Positions 43,885 to 54,127 are shown, numbered from the stretch's first letter. The stretch: 64,000 nt of DNA from G963677445 sp963678275 (GCA_963678275.1 OY782765.1:5952001-6016000), one strand, 5' to 3'. Numbers and translations: made by a program. Notes: generated by a model not told the origin, from the sequence alone.

Positions 43885-45975
43885 CTATAACTTCTTTGGT
43901 ATCCTTATAACAATCATACGTTTATCGTTCGGAGCTTTTCGCAATAACACAAATCCCCTGTGTTTTTCAATGATTTTTCCTGCCTCTTCCAAATCAGCTT
44001 CGATCGATTTATTATTTTCTGCCGGGATGTATTCGATAATCAGGTCGGCCTCCTTGAGAAAACTTGTAAGCCTGATATTTATCTCAGAATCCTCTTCCGT
44101 GTCCGATATAGCGTTTTTCAGGCAGGATAGAAGGGCTGATTCCATCTTACGGCTTTCACCCCGGATTATCAGAGAAATATCGGGTATTTCAGTTCGAAGA
44201 TCAATATTTTTCCTTTTCAGCAAAACCTGAATTTTTTTGATCGATTCCCACAAGGTAAATGTCAGATCAAATTCTTTTCTGAAAAGAATCTCATCATTAT
44301 CGCGGAATTTCGAAAAATCCATTAGCTCTTCAAGTTTTTTATTTAACCTTCTTCCTTCTTCAAGAATAATTTTATTGAACTCGTAGATCAGTTCATAGGT
44401 AAGATTACGGTCGGAATCTATTGTTTCGGCAAATCCCACGATAGAAGCCAGCGGGGTGCGGATTTCATGTGAAATATTCTCAATAAATTCATTTTTTAAC
44501 TGGTTAATTTCTTCAAGCAGACTAATCTGGTCTTTAACCTTATTTCTTTCAAGCTGAAGTTTTTTGTTTATTTCTACAAGTTTTTTTCTGGTTTTTACCC
44601 TGACTGTAATATCTCTTCCAACTCCCAGAACACCTTTTATTCCAAATTTGGGATCAACCGGTATTAATTGAATTTCAAAATTTCTCGGCTTTTTATCGCT
44701 TCCTAAAATAAGTGTTTCTATTTTTCCCGGTATTTTCCCCGAACTTATAAACTTCCTGAATCTTGTTCTCACTCCGGGTTCAATCAGCTCCTCAATCGGA
44801 AGCCCGGAAAGTTCCTCTGCCGGGTATTCCAATTGTTCGGCGCCGGTCTGGTTAATCATTATTATTTTATAATGGCTGTCGAGGTAAAAAATCAGGTCTC
44901 CCGCGTTTTCGAAGAGATCGCGCAGGTTTTTTTCCGATTTTTCCAGCTTTTTATGAAGTTCACGTTCTTTTGTAATATCAGTTATCACCCCGACAATTCT
45001 ATGAATCGAACCATTCTGCGCTACAGGATTTGCCGAATGCCTTATTATTCTTTTCTCACCATGTTTATTCCTGATCTTATATTCCGCGACCGCTTCATTA
45101 CCTTCCCGAATCTCTTTTAAAAAATTACGGAAGAGCGGAAGGTCATCTTTTTCAATTCTTCTCAGTATTGTGTAACGGTCGCTATAAAATTCCTCGGGGC
45201 TGTAACCAAATATTTTTTTTACAGAATCTGTTACAAAATGGTATTTACTTCCATCACCGTTAACGGAATAAAGAACCGAATCAATATTAGCCATTGCCTC
45301 AATTAATTTTGCCTCCGCTTCCTGGATTTTAAGTTTGTCATGCAGAGTAAAAAGAAATAAACCGGGGTTGAGTTCTTCAATTGTCACTCTGAATTTTTCA
45401 CCCGATTGTGGCAGTGAAAGCTCAACCGTTCCTTCACCTTTGTCTGCCGATTCTTCAAGAAAATCGGCAAGTTTTCTTTCTTCCCCGAATTCGGATATTA
45501 TTATTTCCCCCGGCTGCATATGGTATCTTTCTTCAATGATACTTGTAAAGAGGGAATTTACCAGAATTCTGCCGGTAAGTTTATTGAAGAGTAAAACCGG
45601 ATCGCTTATTTTGGATGTAATCTGGGAAAGGTTTCCGCCACATTCGGCTTGAAGCTGGGATGTGATCATTTCGACAGATGACTTCAACAGCTCTTTCTGA
45701 ACTTCAGAAGTCCGGGCTATGTCAAGTCCTGCCAGGATAAGGAAAAAATCTTTGCCGGCTTTCGTTTCTATTTTTTCGGTATGTGATTTTTTACCGGGGA
45801 AAATCGCGGTAATATTATCAATGTTTTTTTGAGGAATTTCGCTTAATAATTTTTCCTTCCCCATAATTGCGGAGGCAATATACCTGGCATTGTTCTCATC
45901 ATCTCTGATAAGTATACAATCATCAATTGAAAGTGATTCCCGAAGCAGGAGTAATATGTTTTTGAGATTTTCCAT
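43885..45975 (-). CDS. PAS-sensor histidine-kinase-like protein with degenerate ATPase
   Basis: A 696-residue soluble protein. It has an N-terminal uncharacterised region (1-230), PAS 1 (about 240-345, FVTDSVKKIFGYSPEEFYSD), PAS 2 (about 355-465, DLFENAGDLIFYLDSHYKII), a coiled coil and a HisKA domain with intact FIENISHEIRTPLASIVGFA (His near 500). The last ~110 residues keep an N-box-like CLKNAISDTEED, but no DxGxG, F or G2 box. It opens the operon with STAS and PP2C genes, so it likely controls the receiver of the PP2C protein. Confidence 0.87.
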   Translation of the reverse strand: MENLKNILLLLRESLSIDDCILIRDDENNARYIASAIMGKEKLLSEIPQKNIDNITAIFPGKKSHTEKIETKAGKDFFLILAGLDIARTSEVQKELLKSSVEMITSQLQAECGGNLSQITSKISDPVLLFNKLTGRILVNSLFTSIIEERYHMQPGEIIISEFGEERKLADFLEESADKGEGTVELSLPQSGEKFRVTIEELNPGLFLFTLHDKLKIQEAEAKLIEAMANIDSVLYSVNGDGSKYHFVTDSVKKIFGYSPEEFYSDRYTILRRIEKDDLPLFRNFLKEIREGNEAVAEYKIRNKHGEKRIIRHSANPVAQNGSIHRIVGVITDITKERELHKKLEKSEKNLRDLFENAGDLIFYLDSHYKIIMINQTGAEQLEYPAEELSGLPIEELIEPGVRTRFRKFISSGKIPGKIETLILGSDKKPRNFEIQLIPVDPKFGIKGVLGVGRDITVRVKTRKKLVEINKKLQLERNKVKDQISLLEEINQLKNEFIENISHEIRTPLASIVGFAETIDSDRNLTYELIYEFNKIILEEGRRLNKKLEELMDFSKFRDNDEILFRKEFDLTFTLWESIKKIQVLLKRKNIDLRTEIPDISLIIRGESRKMESALLSCLKNAISDTEEDSEINIRLTSFLKEADLIIEYIPAENNKSIEADLEEAGKIIEKHRGFVLLRKAPNDKRMIVIRIPKKL

Positions 45976-46095
45976 TAGTCAGGTTTAATCAATTTTTATA
46001 GATAAAAAAATATTATTAAAAAAACAATTATTCTTTAAAACCGGCAGCAAAGAGTTTCGCTGATTTTCAGGATATCTGTTCAGAAGTGAAGAATA

Positions 46096-46173
46096 ATTAG
46101 GAATTAGGAATTAGGAATTAGGAATTAGGAATTGGGAATTAGGAATTGGGAATTGGGAATTGGGAATTAAGAA
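46096..46173. repeat. Heptamer tandem array
   Basis: About ten head-to-tail copies of a 7-bp unit, ATTAGGA or ATTGGGA, drifting to GAATGAGG at the end. The related ATTACGA/ATTCGTA form occurs at 5745, 47560, 47760, 47955 and 48150. Confidence 0.85.
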
Positions 46174-47000
46174 TGAGGAATGAAATGAGGCTTTATCCTT
46201 GATTTTTAACCTTTGTAGCAGATATGCTCACCCTCCAAACTAAACCTTATTAACCTTATTCAACAGGTGGAAAAGTCTACAACAGTTTTACGCAGAAAAA
46301 ATGAATGAACCATGATTAAATGATGCATGATTATTTTTCGGTATCGGTATTAAAGAATCAGAGTAGGAGTATGAGTAAGAGTATGACAAGCGGATTGTGA
46401 AACGGCGGTGAGATAATCCATTTTGTATTTCCTTGCGGGCATGATTATTCCGTAAGAAGTTAAATTCTACGCAAAATGGTAAAAATGCAATTAATAATGA
46501 ACAATTAAAAATTTAAATAATAAAATAATTTGAAGAGTAAAAGTCTTGCTAAAAACAAGCCACTAAATCACCAAAACACCAAATCCCACAAAAAAACTCA
46601 AAAAGAAACCTTATTCTTTGATTTTTTAACCTTAGTAGCAGAGATAATCACATACAAAAATAAAACCTTATTAACCTTATTCAACAGGTCAATCTTTCCA
46701 TCGAAATCCAAATCGGTTTTGTCTCACACCAAGATGCTGATGCGCAAAGAAAAATAAACCTTATTCTTTGTTTTTAACCTTAGTAGCATAGTATTCCCAT
46801 CCCAAAGAATCAACCTTATTGCCTTTTGAGTTTTCGGTATCGGCATTAAAAAATCAGAGTAAGAGTAGGAGTATGATCGCCGGGGTTGGTGACAACGTAG
46901 AGGTTGTTCATTTCTCATTAGGGGGTGGGATTAAGATTAGTCTGTAAGGAGTCAAATTCTACGCGAAATGGCAAAATTTTACATTAACCCAGCCGGAGAT

Positions 47001-47043
47001 TGAGCGGAGTCGAAACCAGCGGCGGTAGCTTCGACTCCGCTCA
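47001..47043. repeat. Perfect 14-bp inverted repeat
   Basis: TGAGCGGAGTCGAA (47001-47014) pairs perfectly with TTCGACTCCGCTCA (47030-47043) around a 15-nt loop. It is GC-richer than its surroundings and stands alone in the window. Confidence 0.8.
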
Positions 47044-47065
47044 GCTACCGGACAGGTTCATTGTT

Positions 47066-48190
47066 TCTGGCTCGCCAGTTTATGATTACGATTATTCCAT
47101 AAGGAGTCAAATTCTACACAAAAAGGCAAAATTTTTGGCAACAATTCGGATTGTAGTTTTTCCTTAGCTTAGCTCTGTTGATCCCCTACAGGGATCTTAC
47201 TAAATTTTTTTGTTCTTTACTACCCCATGGGGACGTTCCGCAATAATGCTGCTTTTCCAAAGCAGATCTGATTCAAAAAAATATTCCTGAGAAAACCAAT
47301 TCGTCATTCGTCATTCCTCATTGCTTCTGGCTTGCCAGTTTATGATTACTCCATAAGGAGTCAAATTCTACGCAAAATGGCAAAATTTTTGGCAACAATT
47401 CGGATTGTAGTTTTTTCTTAGTTTAGCTCTGTTGATCCCCTACAGGGATATTACTAAATTTTTTATTCTTTACTACCCCATAGGGACGTTCCGCAATAAT
47501 GCTGCTTCTCCAAAGCAGATTCGATTCAAAAAATATATTCCTGGGGAAAGTCAATTCCTAATTCGTAATTCCTCATTGTCTCTGGCTCTGCCAGTTTATG
47601 ATTACGATTATTCCATAAGGAGTTAAATTCTACGCAAAATGGAAAAGTTTTTATCTGATTGCCAGTAAAATTTGGCATTAGATTCCGGTCTTTTTGCAAA
47701 GGACGCAAAAAACCGGAATGACAATTAATTGGTAATACCTGGGGAAAGTCAATTCCTAATTCGTAATTCGTAATTCCTCATTATCTCTGGCTTACCAGTC
47801 GATGATTACTCCGTAAGCAGTTAAATTCTACGCAAAATGGCAAAATTATTACTAATTGGCAGTAAAAATCGGCATTAGATTCCGGTCTTTTTGCAAAGGA
47901 CGCAAAAAACCGGAATGACAAGTAATTGGTAACACTTGGGGAAAGCCAATTCCTAATTCGTAATTCGTAATTCCTCATTATCTCTGGCTTACCAGTCGAT
48001 GATTACTCCGTAAGCAGTTAAATTCTACGCAAAATTGCAAAATTATTACTAATTGGCAGTAAAAATCGGCATTAGATTCCGGTCTTTTCGCAAAGGACGC
48101 AAAAAACCGGAATGACAAGTAATTGGTAACACTTGGGGAAAGTCAATTCCTAATTCCTAATTCGTAATTCGTAATTCCTCATTATCTCTG
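47066..48190. repeat. Five-unit tandem array with two unit types
   Basis: Anchoring on TCTGGCTNGCCAG-type hairpins at 47066, 47326, 47581, 47786, 47983 and 48187 gives units of 260, 255, 205, 197 and 204 bp. All units start with that hairpin and a copy of the AAATTCTACGC module. The first two then carry GATCCC-CTACA-GGGATC and CTGCTT-TTCCA/CTCCA-AAGCAG hairpins; the last three instead carry a 38-bp hairpin element (47682-47719, 47879-47916, 48076-48113). Units end in GTAATTCCTCATT text. Confidence 0.85.
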
Positions 48191-48290
48191 GCTTGCCAGT
48201 TTACGTTTACGATTATTTAGGAGGGGGGGATGGATATTTTTATCTCAACTTTGTTTTAATTATTTTAGTAAGTTATTATTAAATCAATCT

Positions 48291-49379
48291 ATGCAGAATA
48301 CTACAAAAGAACGAATTATATTTCTCGACATCATGCGGGCTGTCGCTGTGTTGATGATGGTTGAGGGGCATACTGTGGATACCCTTCTCGGGGACCAGTT
48401 CAGGTCATCCGATTATCTTTTTTATGATATATGGCATGCTGTCAGGGGATATACCGCTCCGATGTTTATGTTTATATCGGGAGCTGTGTTCAGTTATTTG
48501 TTGAATAAAAACAAAAGCCGGTTTTTTGAAAATAAAAGACTTGTAAAGGGAATAAAAAGGTTTTTCCTTCTGGTGGGACTTGGTTATCTGCTTCGTTATC
48601 CTTCTCACCGGATAATTTATTTCAGCCATGTAAGTGAGCGGGGCTGGCAGATATTTTACGCGGTCGACGCTCTACACCTTATCGGTTTCGGGATTTTATT
48701 TATTGTGCTTTTAAGGCTTCTTGCCGATTTATTTAAAATAGAAAGCAGGTGGTTTTATGCTGTGTCTGCCTTAACTATACTCGCTGTAACTCCTTTTATT
48801 GTAACAGCGGGGTGGCTGAGTTACCTTCCGGCTCCGGTCGCGGCATATTTTACAAGTTCGGGTGGATCATATTTCCCTTTGTTTCCCTGGTCGGCATATT
48901 GCCTCGCAGGCGCTTTCCTCGGCAATATAATCGCGAATTATAAAGATATTCAGAAAACTCAGCGTTTTATCCGGTATATTACAATTTTCGGTTTTCTGAT
49001 GTTATTATCATCAGTTGTATTTTTCAATAGCGGGTTTGAAATCAAACCTTTATATCATATACCACTATTTTTACAAAGACTGGGAGTTGTGCTGCTATTC
49101 TCAGGGGTAGTAAGTTATATGGCAAACCGGTTAAGGCAGACTCCAAAAATTATTATCGCGGCGGGAAGGAACACTTTACTGATTTATGTGGTACATGTTA
49201 TAGTTTTATATGGCAGCGCGTGGTCGCCGGGATTGTATAAATATTTAGCTCATTCATTCAGTCTCTCTCTCACAGCTTTTTCCGCGCTGGTGATGATTAC
49301 TTTTATGATCGGCATGGTATATATAAAAGACTATATTATTTTGAAAAAAGATAAAAAAATTAAAGTGGCAACTATCTGA
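48291..49379 (+). CDS. Acyltransferase-like polytopic membrane protein (DUF1624/HGSNAT type)
   Basis: A 362-residue protein with about nine membrane helices. It opens with RIIFLDIMRAVAVLMMVEGH, and has MFMFISGAVFSYLL and a His in the second segment. This matches the heparan-N-acetyltransferase-like/acyltransferase-3 group, which acylates sugars or lipids using acyl-CoA from the cytosol. Substrate unknown; Kdo and Lpt genes nearby make envelope glycan modification plausible. The next gene, ruvB, starts 3 bp after its stop. Confidence 0.75.
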   Translation: MQNTTKERIIFLDIMRAVAVLMMVEGHTVDTLLGDQFRSSDYLFYDIWHAVRGYTAPMFMFISGAVFSYLLNKNKSRFFENKRLVKGIKRFFLLVGLGYLLRYPSHRIIYFSHVSERGWQIFYAVDALHLIGFGILFIVLLRLLADLFKIESRWFYAVSALTILAVTPFIVTAGWLSYLPAPVAAYFTSSGGSYFPLFPWSAYCLAGAFLGNIIANYKDIQKTQRFIRYITIFGFLMLLSSVVFFNSGFEIKPLYHIPLFLQRLGVVLLFSGVVSYMANRLRQTPKIIIAAGRNTLLIYVVHVIVLYGSAWSPGLYKYLAHSFSLSLTAFSALVMITFMIGMVYIKDYIILKKDKKIKVATI

Positions 49380-49382
49380 TAT

Positions 49383-50420
49383 ATGAGATCAAAAACAACT
49401 GATCCCGGTCTGCGGGATGAAGATAAAAAAATTGAAAAAAAGCTGAGACCGGCCAGGTTTGGCGACTTTACCGGGCAGAAAAAAATTACCGATAATCTTA
49501 AGGTGTTTATCGGGGCGGCGCGGAAAAGGGGTGAAAGCCTCGATCATGTTCTGCTTACAGGTCCCCCGGGACTGGGGAAAACCACCCTGGCAAATATCAT
49601 CGCAAATGAGATGGGTGTTAAATTAAAAACCTCGTCGGGACCTGTGCTGGAAAAGCCGGGCGATCTCGCCGGTATTCTTACCAATCTCGAGGAACATTCA
49701 GTGCTTTTTATTGATGAAATTCACCGGCTTTCCCCGGTTGTGGAAGAATATCTTTATTCTGCCATGGAAGATTTTACTCTCGATATTATGATTGATACCG
49801 GACCGAACGCGAGAACTGTTCAGATTAAACTGCCCCCTTACACGCTTATAGGCGCGACTACAAGAGCGGGTCTTCTCACAGCTCCCTTGAGGGATCGTTT
49901 CGGAATTAAATCGCGTCTCGATTATTACGAAAGTGAACTGCTGCAGAAAATTATTGAACGTTCGGCCGGAATACTCGGCATAGGCATTGATGAAAACGCC
50001 GCTTCTGAAATAGCGAGGCGCTCAAGGGGAACCCCGAGGATTGCCAACAGGCTCCTTCGCCGGACAAGAGATTTTGCCGATTATGGCGGCAGGGACAAGA
50101 TTGATATTTCCATTGCGCAGGTAGCCCTTGAAGCTCTCGAAGTGGATGAATCGGGGCTGGATGAAATGGATAAGGATATTATCCTCGCGATAATAGAAAA
50201 ATTTAACGGCGGCCCCGTGGGTTTGAATACACTGGCAGTCGCTGTAAATGAAGATCCCGGCACACTCGAAGAGGTATATGAACCCTTTCTTATTCAGCAG
50301 GGATTTATCAACCGGACCCCGCGGGGAAGGGAAGCGACAAGACTGGCATATAAAAAATTCAAGTTTAATTTTAACCAAAAAGAGAATGACCCTGATCTTT
50401 TCAGCGGGGGAACAAAATGA
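49383..50420 (+). CDS. ruvB: Holliday junction branch migration ATPase RuvB
   Basis: A 345-residue AAA+ protein: KLRPARFGDFTGQKKITDNL at the start, Walker A GPPGLGKTTLA, Walker B VLFIDEIHRL, sensor IGATTRAGLLTAPLRDRFG and the C-terminal winged helix (PRGREATRLAYKKF). It is separate from ruvA and ruvC, which are not in the window, and is coupled by ATGA overlap to kdsA. Confidence 0.97.
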   Translation: MRSKTTDPGLRDEDKKIEKKLRPARFGDFTGQKKITDNLKVFIGAARKRGESLDHVLLTGPPGLGKTTLANIIANEMGVKLKTSSGPVLEKPGDLAGILTNLEEHSVLFIDEIHRLSPVVEEYLYSAMEDFTLDIMIDTGPNARTVQIKLPPYTLIGATTRAGLLTAPLRDRFGIKSRLDYYESELLQKIIERSAGILGIGIDENAASEIARRSRGTPRIANRLLRRTRDFADYGGRDKIDISIAQVALEALEVDESGLDEMDKDIILAIIEKFNGGPVGLNTLAVAVNEDPGTLEEVYEPFLIQQGFINRTPRGREATRLAYKKFKFNFNQKENDPDLFSGGTK

Positions 50421-51229
50421 TTGAAACAGCGGGAATAAAAATCGGCGGTAATAATCCTTTTGTGCTTATCGCCGGACCATGTGTGGTTGAGACTGAGGAA
50501 ATAACTTTTGAAACTGCCGCGGCTATCGAAAAAACAGCTTTTGAATGTGATATACCTTTTATCTTTAAATCAAGTTACCGGAAAGCGAACAGAACTGATA
50601 TAAATTCTTATTCAGGAATGGGTGATGAAGCGGCGCTGGATATCCTCGGTAAAATAAAAAATGAAATGGGACTGCCTATCCTCACAGATATTCATCATCC
50701 TGAAGAAGCCCCGATTGCGGCCGGTGTTGCCGATATTCTGCAGATACCGGCGTTTTTATGCAGACAGACAGACCTGCTTATCGCGGCCGGCAATACGGGT
50801 AAAGTGGTAAATATCAAAAAAGGTCAGTTCCTTTCACCATATAACATGAAAAATGCCGCGATGAAAGTTGAATCGACCGGAAATAATAAAATTATGTTTA
50901 CAGAAAGGGGAACAACATTCGGCTATAATAACCTTGTGGTTGATATGCGTTCGCTTGTTATTATGCGCTCTCAGGGATACCCGGTTGTAATGGACGCCAC
51001 CCATTCGGTACAGATGCCGGGAAGCAGTAATATTACCGGCGGAGCTCCCGAATTTATTGAGCCTCTTGCTAAAGCCGCCGCCGCGGTAGGGATAGACGCG
51101 CTCTTTCTGGAGGTTCATCCAGATCCGCCCAATGCGTTAAGCGACGCTTCCAGCCAGCTTCCCCTTGATAAGCTCAAGCAATTACTGGAAAAAATAAAAA
51201 AAATTGATGATACAGTTAAAAGTTTTTAG
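50417..51229 (+). CDS. kdsA: 3-deoxy-D-manno-octulosonate 8-phosphate synthase
   Basis: A 270-residue enzyme condensing phosphoenolpyruvate with arabinose 5-phosphate for Kdo. Signature parts are FVLIAGPCVVETEEITFETA, FKSSYRKANRTDINSYSG, LPILTDIHHPEEA and MDATHSVQMPGSSNITGGA. It precedes kdsD, whose product supplies arabinose 5-phosphate, so two consecutive steps are paired. Confidence 0.97.
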   Translation: MIETAGIKIGGNNPFVLIAGPCVVETEEITFETAAAIEKTAFECDIPFIFKSSYRKANRTDINSYSGMGDEAALDILGKIKNEMGLPILTDIHHPEEAPIAAGVADILQIPAFLCRQTDLLIAAGNTGKVVNIKKGQFLSPYNMKNAAMKVESTGNNKIMFTERGTTFGYNNLVVDMRSLVIMRSQGYPVVMDATHSVQMPGSSNITGGAPEFIEPLAKAAAAVGIDALFLEVHPDPPNALSDASSQLPLDKLKQLLEKIKKIDDTVKSF

Positions 51230-51253
51230 TGGAAACAGACCACCGGAGAGAAA

Positions 51254-52231
51254 TTGTCGGAAGAACAGATTATAAAAAAAGGAAAAGCCGCGATTGAAAT
51301 AGAGGGAAAAGCAGTGTTGCAGCTTTCCGAAAGAATAAATGGCAGATTTGTTGAAGCGGTAAGGATGATAAAAGATTCGAAGGGGAGAGTGGTTTTAACC
51401 GGAATGGGTAAATCGGGTCTTATCGCGAGAAAGATTGTCGCGACATTAAACTCAACCGGGACACCGGCAATTTTTATGCATCCCACAGACGCCCTGCATG
51501 GCGATCTGGGTATGGTTCGTAAGGATGATATTGTGCTTATCATTTCCAAAAGCGGCAATACCCAGGAACTGACCGACCTGATGCTGATGTTTAAACGGCT
51601 TGATGTAAAAACAATCGGGATGCTGGGAATTATGAACAGCAAACTGGGAAACGATTGTGACGTAATACTGGATGTCAGTGTCATGGAGGAAGCATGCCCG
51701 CATGATCTGGCCCCCACTGCTTCAACCACAGCCGCCCTCGCGATGGGGGATGCCCTCGCGGTTGCCCTGCTTGAATTAAGAGGTTTCACTCCCGAGGATT
51801 TTGCGCTGCTGCATCCTGCCGGCAGTCTTGGTAAAAGGCTATCCCTGAGGATTTCAGAAATTATGATCAAGGGCGACGATGTTCCAAAGGTCAGTCAGCA
51901 GGCCCCTGTTCAGGAAGTTATTATTGAAATGACAGGCAAAAGACTGGGAACCACCGCCGTTACAGATGAAAATGGTGAACTTCTTGGTATCATTACCGAT
52001 GGCGACCTGCGCAGGACTTTGGAAAAAACCCTCGATATCAGAAATCTTACCGCCGGTGATATTATGTCCCGCAATCCGAAAACTATCGCCCCTGAATACC
52101 TGGCTTCTTTTGCTCTTCAGCAGATGGAAAATTTCAAAATCACCTCTCTTATTGTTGCTTCGGATGATAAAAAGCCGGTTGGTATTATCCACCTGCATGA
52201 TCTTGTTAAACTTGGATTGCAGAGGCGATGA
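51254..52231 (+). CDS. kdsD: Arabinose-5-phosphate isomerase (SIS plus CBS domains)
   Basis: A 325-residue protein: an SIS domain (VVLTGMGKSGLIARKIVATL; MHPTDALHGDLGMV; ISKSGNTQEL) and two C-terminal CBS repeats (about 205-325, TDENGELLGIITDGDLRR). It converts ribulose 5-phosphate to arabinose 5-phosphate for KdsA. The start is TTG at 51254, chosen because GGAGAG ends 3 bp before it and no upstream ATG fits. It overlaps lptC by 4 bp. Confidence 0.95.
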   Translation: MSEEQIIKKGKAAIEIEGKAVLQLSERINGRFVEAVRMIKDSKGRVVLTGMGKSGLIARKIVATLNSTGTPAIFMHPTDALHGDLGMVRKDDIVLIISKSGNTQELTDLMLMFKRLDVKTIGMLGIMNSKLGNDCDVILDVSVMEEACPHDLAPTASTTAALAMGDALAVALLELRGFTPEDFALLHPAGSLGKRLSLRISEIMIKGDDVPKVSQQAPVQEVIIEMTGKRLGTTAVTDENGELLGIITDGDLRRTLEKTLDIRNLTAGDIMSRNPKTIAPEYLASFALQQMENFKITSLIVASDDKKPVGIIHLHDLVKLGLQRR

Positions 52232-52764
52232 AAAAAATAATTCTCCTGTTTTCAGCAATTATACTCCTTTCATGCGGAGAGGAGAAAATAAAACCTGAAG
52301 AGGCCTTTTCAGGAAACGGGGAGAGAATGCCCGTTCAGGAAATTGAGAACTCAACTATCTACTTTACAGAATTTGGTGTTACGCAGGCTGTGCTTTTTTC
52401 CAAAAAAATATCAGTATATGATGATGATAAAACAAAATTCCTGGAATCGGTGAAGATTGATTTTTATAATGACAATAATGAAATATCCACCGTGCTTACC
52501 TCCCTCAAAGGAAAAATTGATGACAGAACAAGGAACATGTATGCCATTGACAGTGTAGTAGTAGTCAGTGACAGCGGAGTAGTTCTTAATACAGATGAAC
52601 TTGTCTGGCGCAACAAGGACAGTAAAATAGTGACCGATAAATTTGTAACAATTGAAACCCCCGAAGAACTCATAGAGGGATATGGTTTCGAATCGGATAA
52701 AAATCTGAGAAATTATGTTATTTTTGATATAACCTATTATACCGAATCGAATAAAAATAAATAA
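52228..52764 (+). CDS. lptC: LptC-like lipoprotein
   Basis: A 178-residue protein with lipobox LLSC (Cys 16) after a short signal and an LptC-type beta sheet region (EIENSTIYFTEFGVTQAVLF, LTSLKGKIDDRTRNMYAIDS, DELVWRNKDSKIVTD). LptC links the inner-membrane LPS transporter with the periplasmic bridge. Enteric LptC is held by a transmembrane helix, while this one looks lipid-anchored, as in other Bacteroidota-like lineages. Neighbours kdsD and ostA support the call. Confidence 0.85.
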   Translation: MKKIILLFSAIILLSCGEEKIKPEEAFSGNGERMPVQEIENSTIYFTEFGVTQAVLFSKKISVYDDDKTKFLESVKIDFYNDNNEISTVLTSLKGKIDDRTRNMYAIDSVVVVSDSGVVLNTDELVWRNKDSKIVTDKFVTIETPEELIEGYGFESDKNLRNYVIFDITYYTESNKNK

Positions 52765-52768
52765 GCGG

Positions 52769-54127
52769 ATGAAATCTGGAATAAATATAATCCTCCTTCT
52801 CCTGGCCTTTTTTGAGCTGGCTTACGCCCAGCAGGGTGAAAAGATAATCGTAACGGGAGACAGCCTGAGAGGAAGGAGATATGGCGGACAGCAGGTCCGT
52901 GAGGTTATCGGGAATGTCGTTCTTAAGCAGGGTGATGTGGTAATAAATTGCGACAAAGCTATTCAGTATTATGCAACCAATATGGCCGAGCTTATAGGGA
53001 ATGTGGTTATCACACAGGATACATTAAAACTTTATACCGACAGAGGCTATTATTACGGAAATGAAAAAAGGGCAAGATCTGTGAGCGAAGTCTGGCTTAC
53101 TGATGGCGTTATTACACTCAGGGCTGATAAAGGAGAATATTTTACTGAAAATAATGAGGCATATTTCCGCGGAAATGTGAGGTATGAGGCGGACGGCCGA
53201 AAACTTGACTCAGATTTTCTCCGTTATTTCAAAGATATTGAAAAGATTATCGCATGGGGAAACGCCAGACTTGCCGACAGCGCTTCGATAATGACTACCG
53301 ACAGCCTTGAACATTTTAGGAATGTGAAAAAATCATTCGCTTATCGGCATGTTGTAATAACCGAAATAAAAAGCGGAATGAAGATCAGGGGGGATTACCT
53401 GGAAAACAGGCAGAGTGAGCAGTATTCAAAAATTACCGGTTACCCGTTGCTGACAAGAACAGATACTTCGAGGACAGGTAAGATCGATACATTGATCATG
53501 CGCTCTGAAATTATGGAATCATTCAGAGACAGCATTAATATGCTGATCGCTTTAGGAAATGTTAAAATAAGAAGGGGGGATTTTGTTTCGGTTAATGAAA
53601 AAACCACACTGTTCAGAAACGAAAACCGAATATTGACCACGCGGCCCGAAAATTCTGAAACTCCCCCCGTAATATGGAATGAAAATACCCAGGTTTCCGG
53701 TGATACAATCAATATTTATATGTATAAAAACCGGATTGATTCCATTATGATAACAGGCAATTCTTTTATGCTCTCGGGCAATCCGGAATATCCCTCAAGA
53801 TATGACCAGATTTCGGGTGATATTACAACATTGTTCTTTGGTGAGGAAGGTTTGAGGCTGACCAGGGTTGAAGGGAGTGTGCTCAGCATCTATTATTTTT
53901 ATGAAGAGAATGAACCTAACGGACTGTTGAAATCAAGCTCGGAAAAAACATATATTTTTATTAAAGATTCCAAAGTCGCCGACGTAAAACTTTACGGAAA
54001 ACCGAATACCGAATATCACCCCGAAAATCTTGTTGAGGGGAATGAAAAAGGATTTACTCTCCCTTCTTTTATAATATATGAGAATAAACCGGGCAGGGAG
54101 GAAATTCTCTCAGGAGTTAAAAAATGA
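52769..54127 (+). CDS. OstA-like LPS transport protein (LptA/LptD N-terminal type)
   Basis: A 452-residue protein with a signal peptide (1-20, ending LAYAQ) and repeated OstA beta-jellyroll units: VREVIGNVVLKQGDVVINCD, MAELIGNVVITQDTLKLYTD and later MLIALGNVKIRRGDFVSVNE. It is longer than LptA (about 180 residues) and lacks the LptD barrel. It probably forms the periplasmic bridge for LPS between LptC and the outer membrane. It overlaps lptB by 4 bp. Confidence 0.85.
   Translation: MKSGINIILLLLAFFELAYAQQGEKIIVTGDSLRGRRYGGQQVREVIGNVVLKQGDVVINCDKAIQYYATNMAELIGNVVITQDTLKLYTDRGYYYGNEKRARSVSEVWLTDGVITLRADKGEYFTENNEAYFRGNVRYEADGRKLDSDFLRYFKDIEKIIAWGNARLADSASIMTTDSLEHFRNVKKSFAYRHVVITEIKSGMKIRGDYLENRQSEQYSKITGYPLLTRTDTSRTGKIDTLIMRSEIMESFRDSINMLIALGNVKIRRGDFVSVNEKTTLFRNENRILTTRPENSETPPVIWNENTQVSGDTINIYMYKNRIDSIMITGNSFMLSGNPEYPSRYDQISGDITTLFFGEEGLRLTRVEGSVLSIYYFYEENEPNGLLKSSSEKTYIFIKDSKVADVKLYGKPNTEYHPENLVEGNEKGFTLPSFIIYENKPGREEILSGVKK

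Larger units (their letters stand above)
45976..48290. repeat. Large repeat island (no gene)
   Basis: 2.3 kb of modular repeat text. It includes a heptamer array (46096-46173), three CCTTAGTAGCA-type phrases (about 46215, 46630, 46780), a GACTCCGCTCA hairpin (47001-47043), a five-unit tandem array (47066-48190), and seven copies of the AAATTCTACGC module. Frames in it are broken copies of repeat text rather than genes. It separates the PAS-kinase operon from the ruvB-kdsA block. Confidence 0.8.

Noticed and set aside
47066..48190. CRISPR array
   Set aside because: Units of 197-260 bp, no short direct repeats with unique 30-40-bp spacers, and no cas genes.
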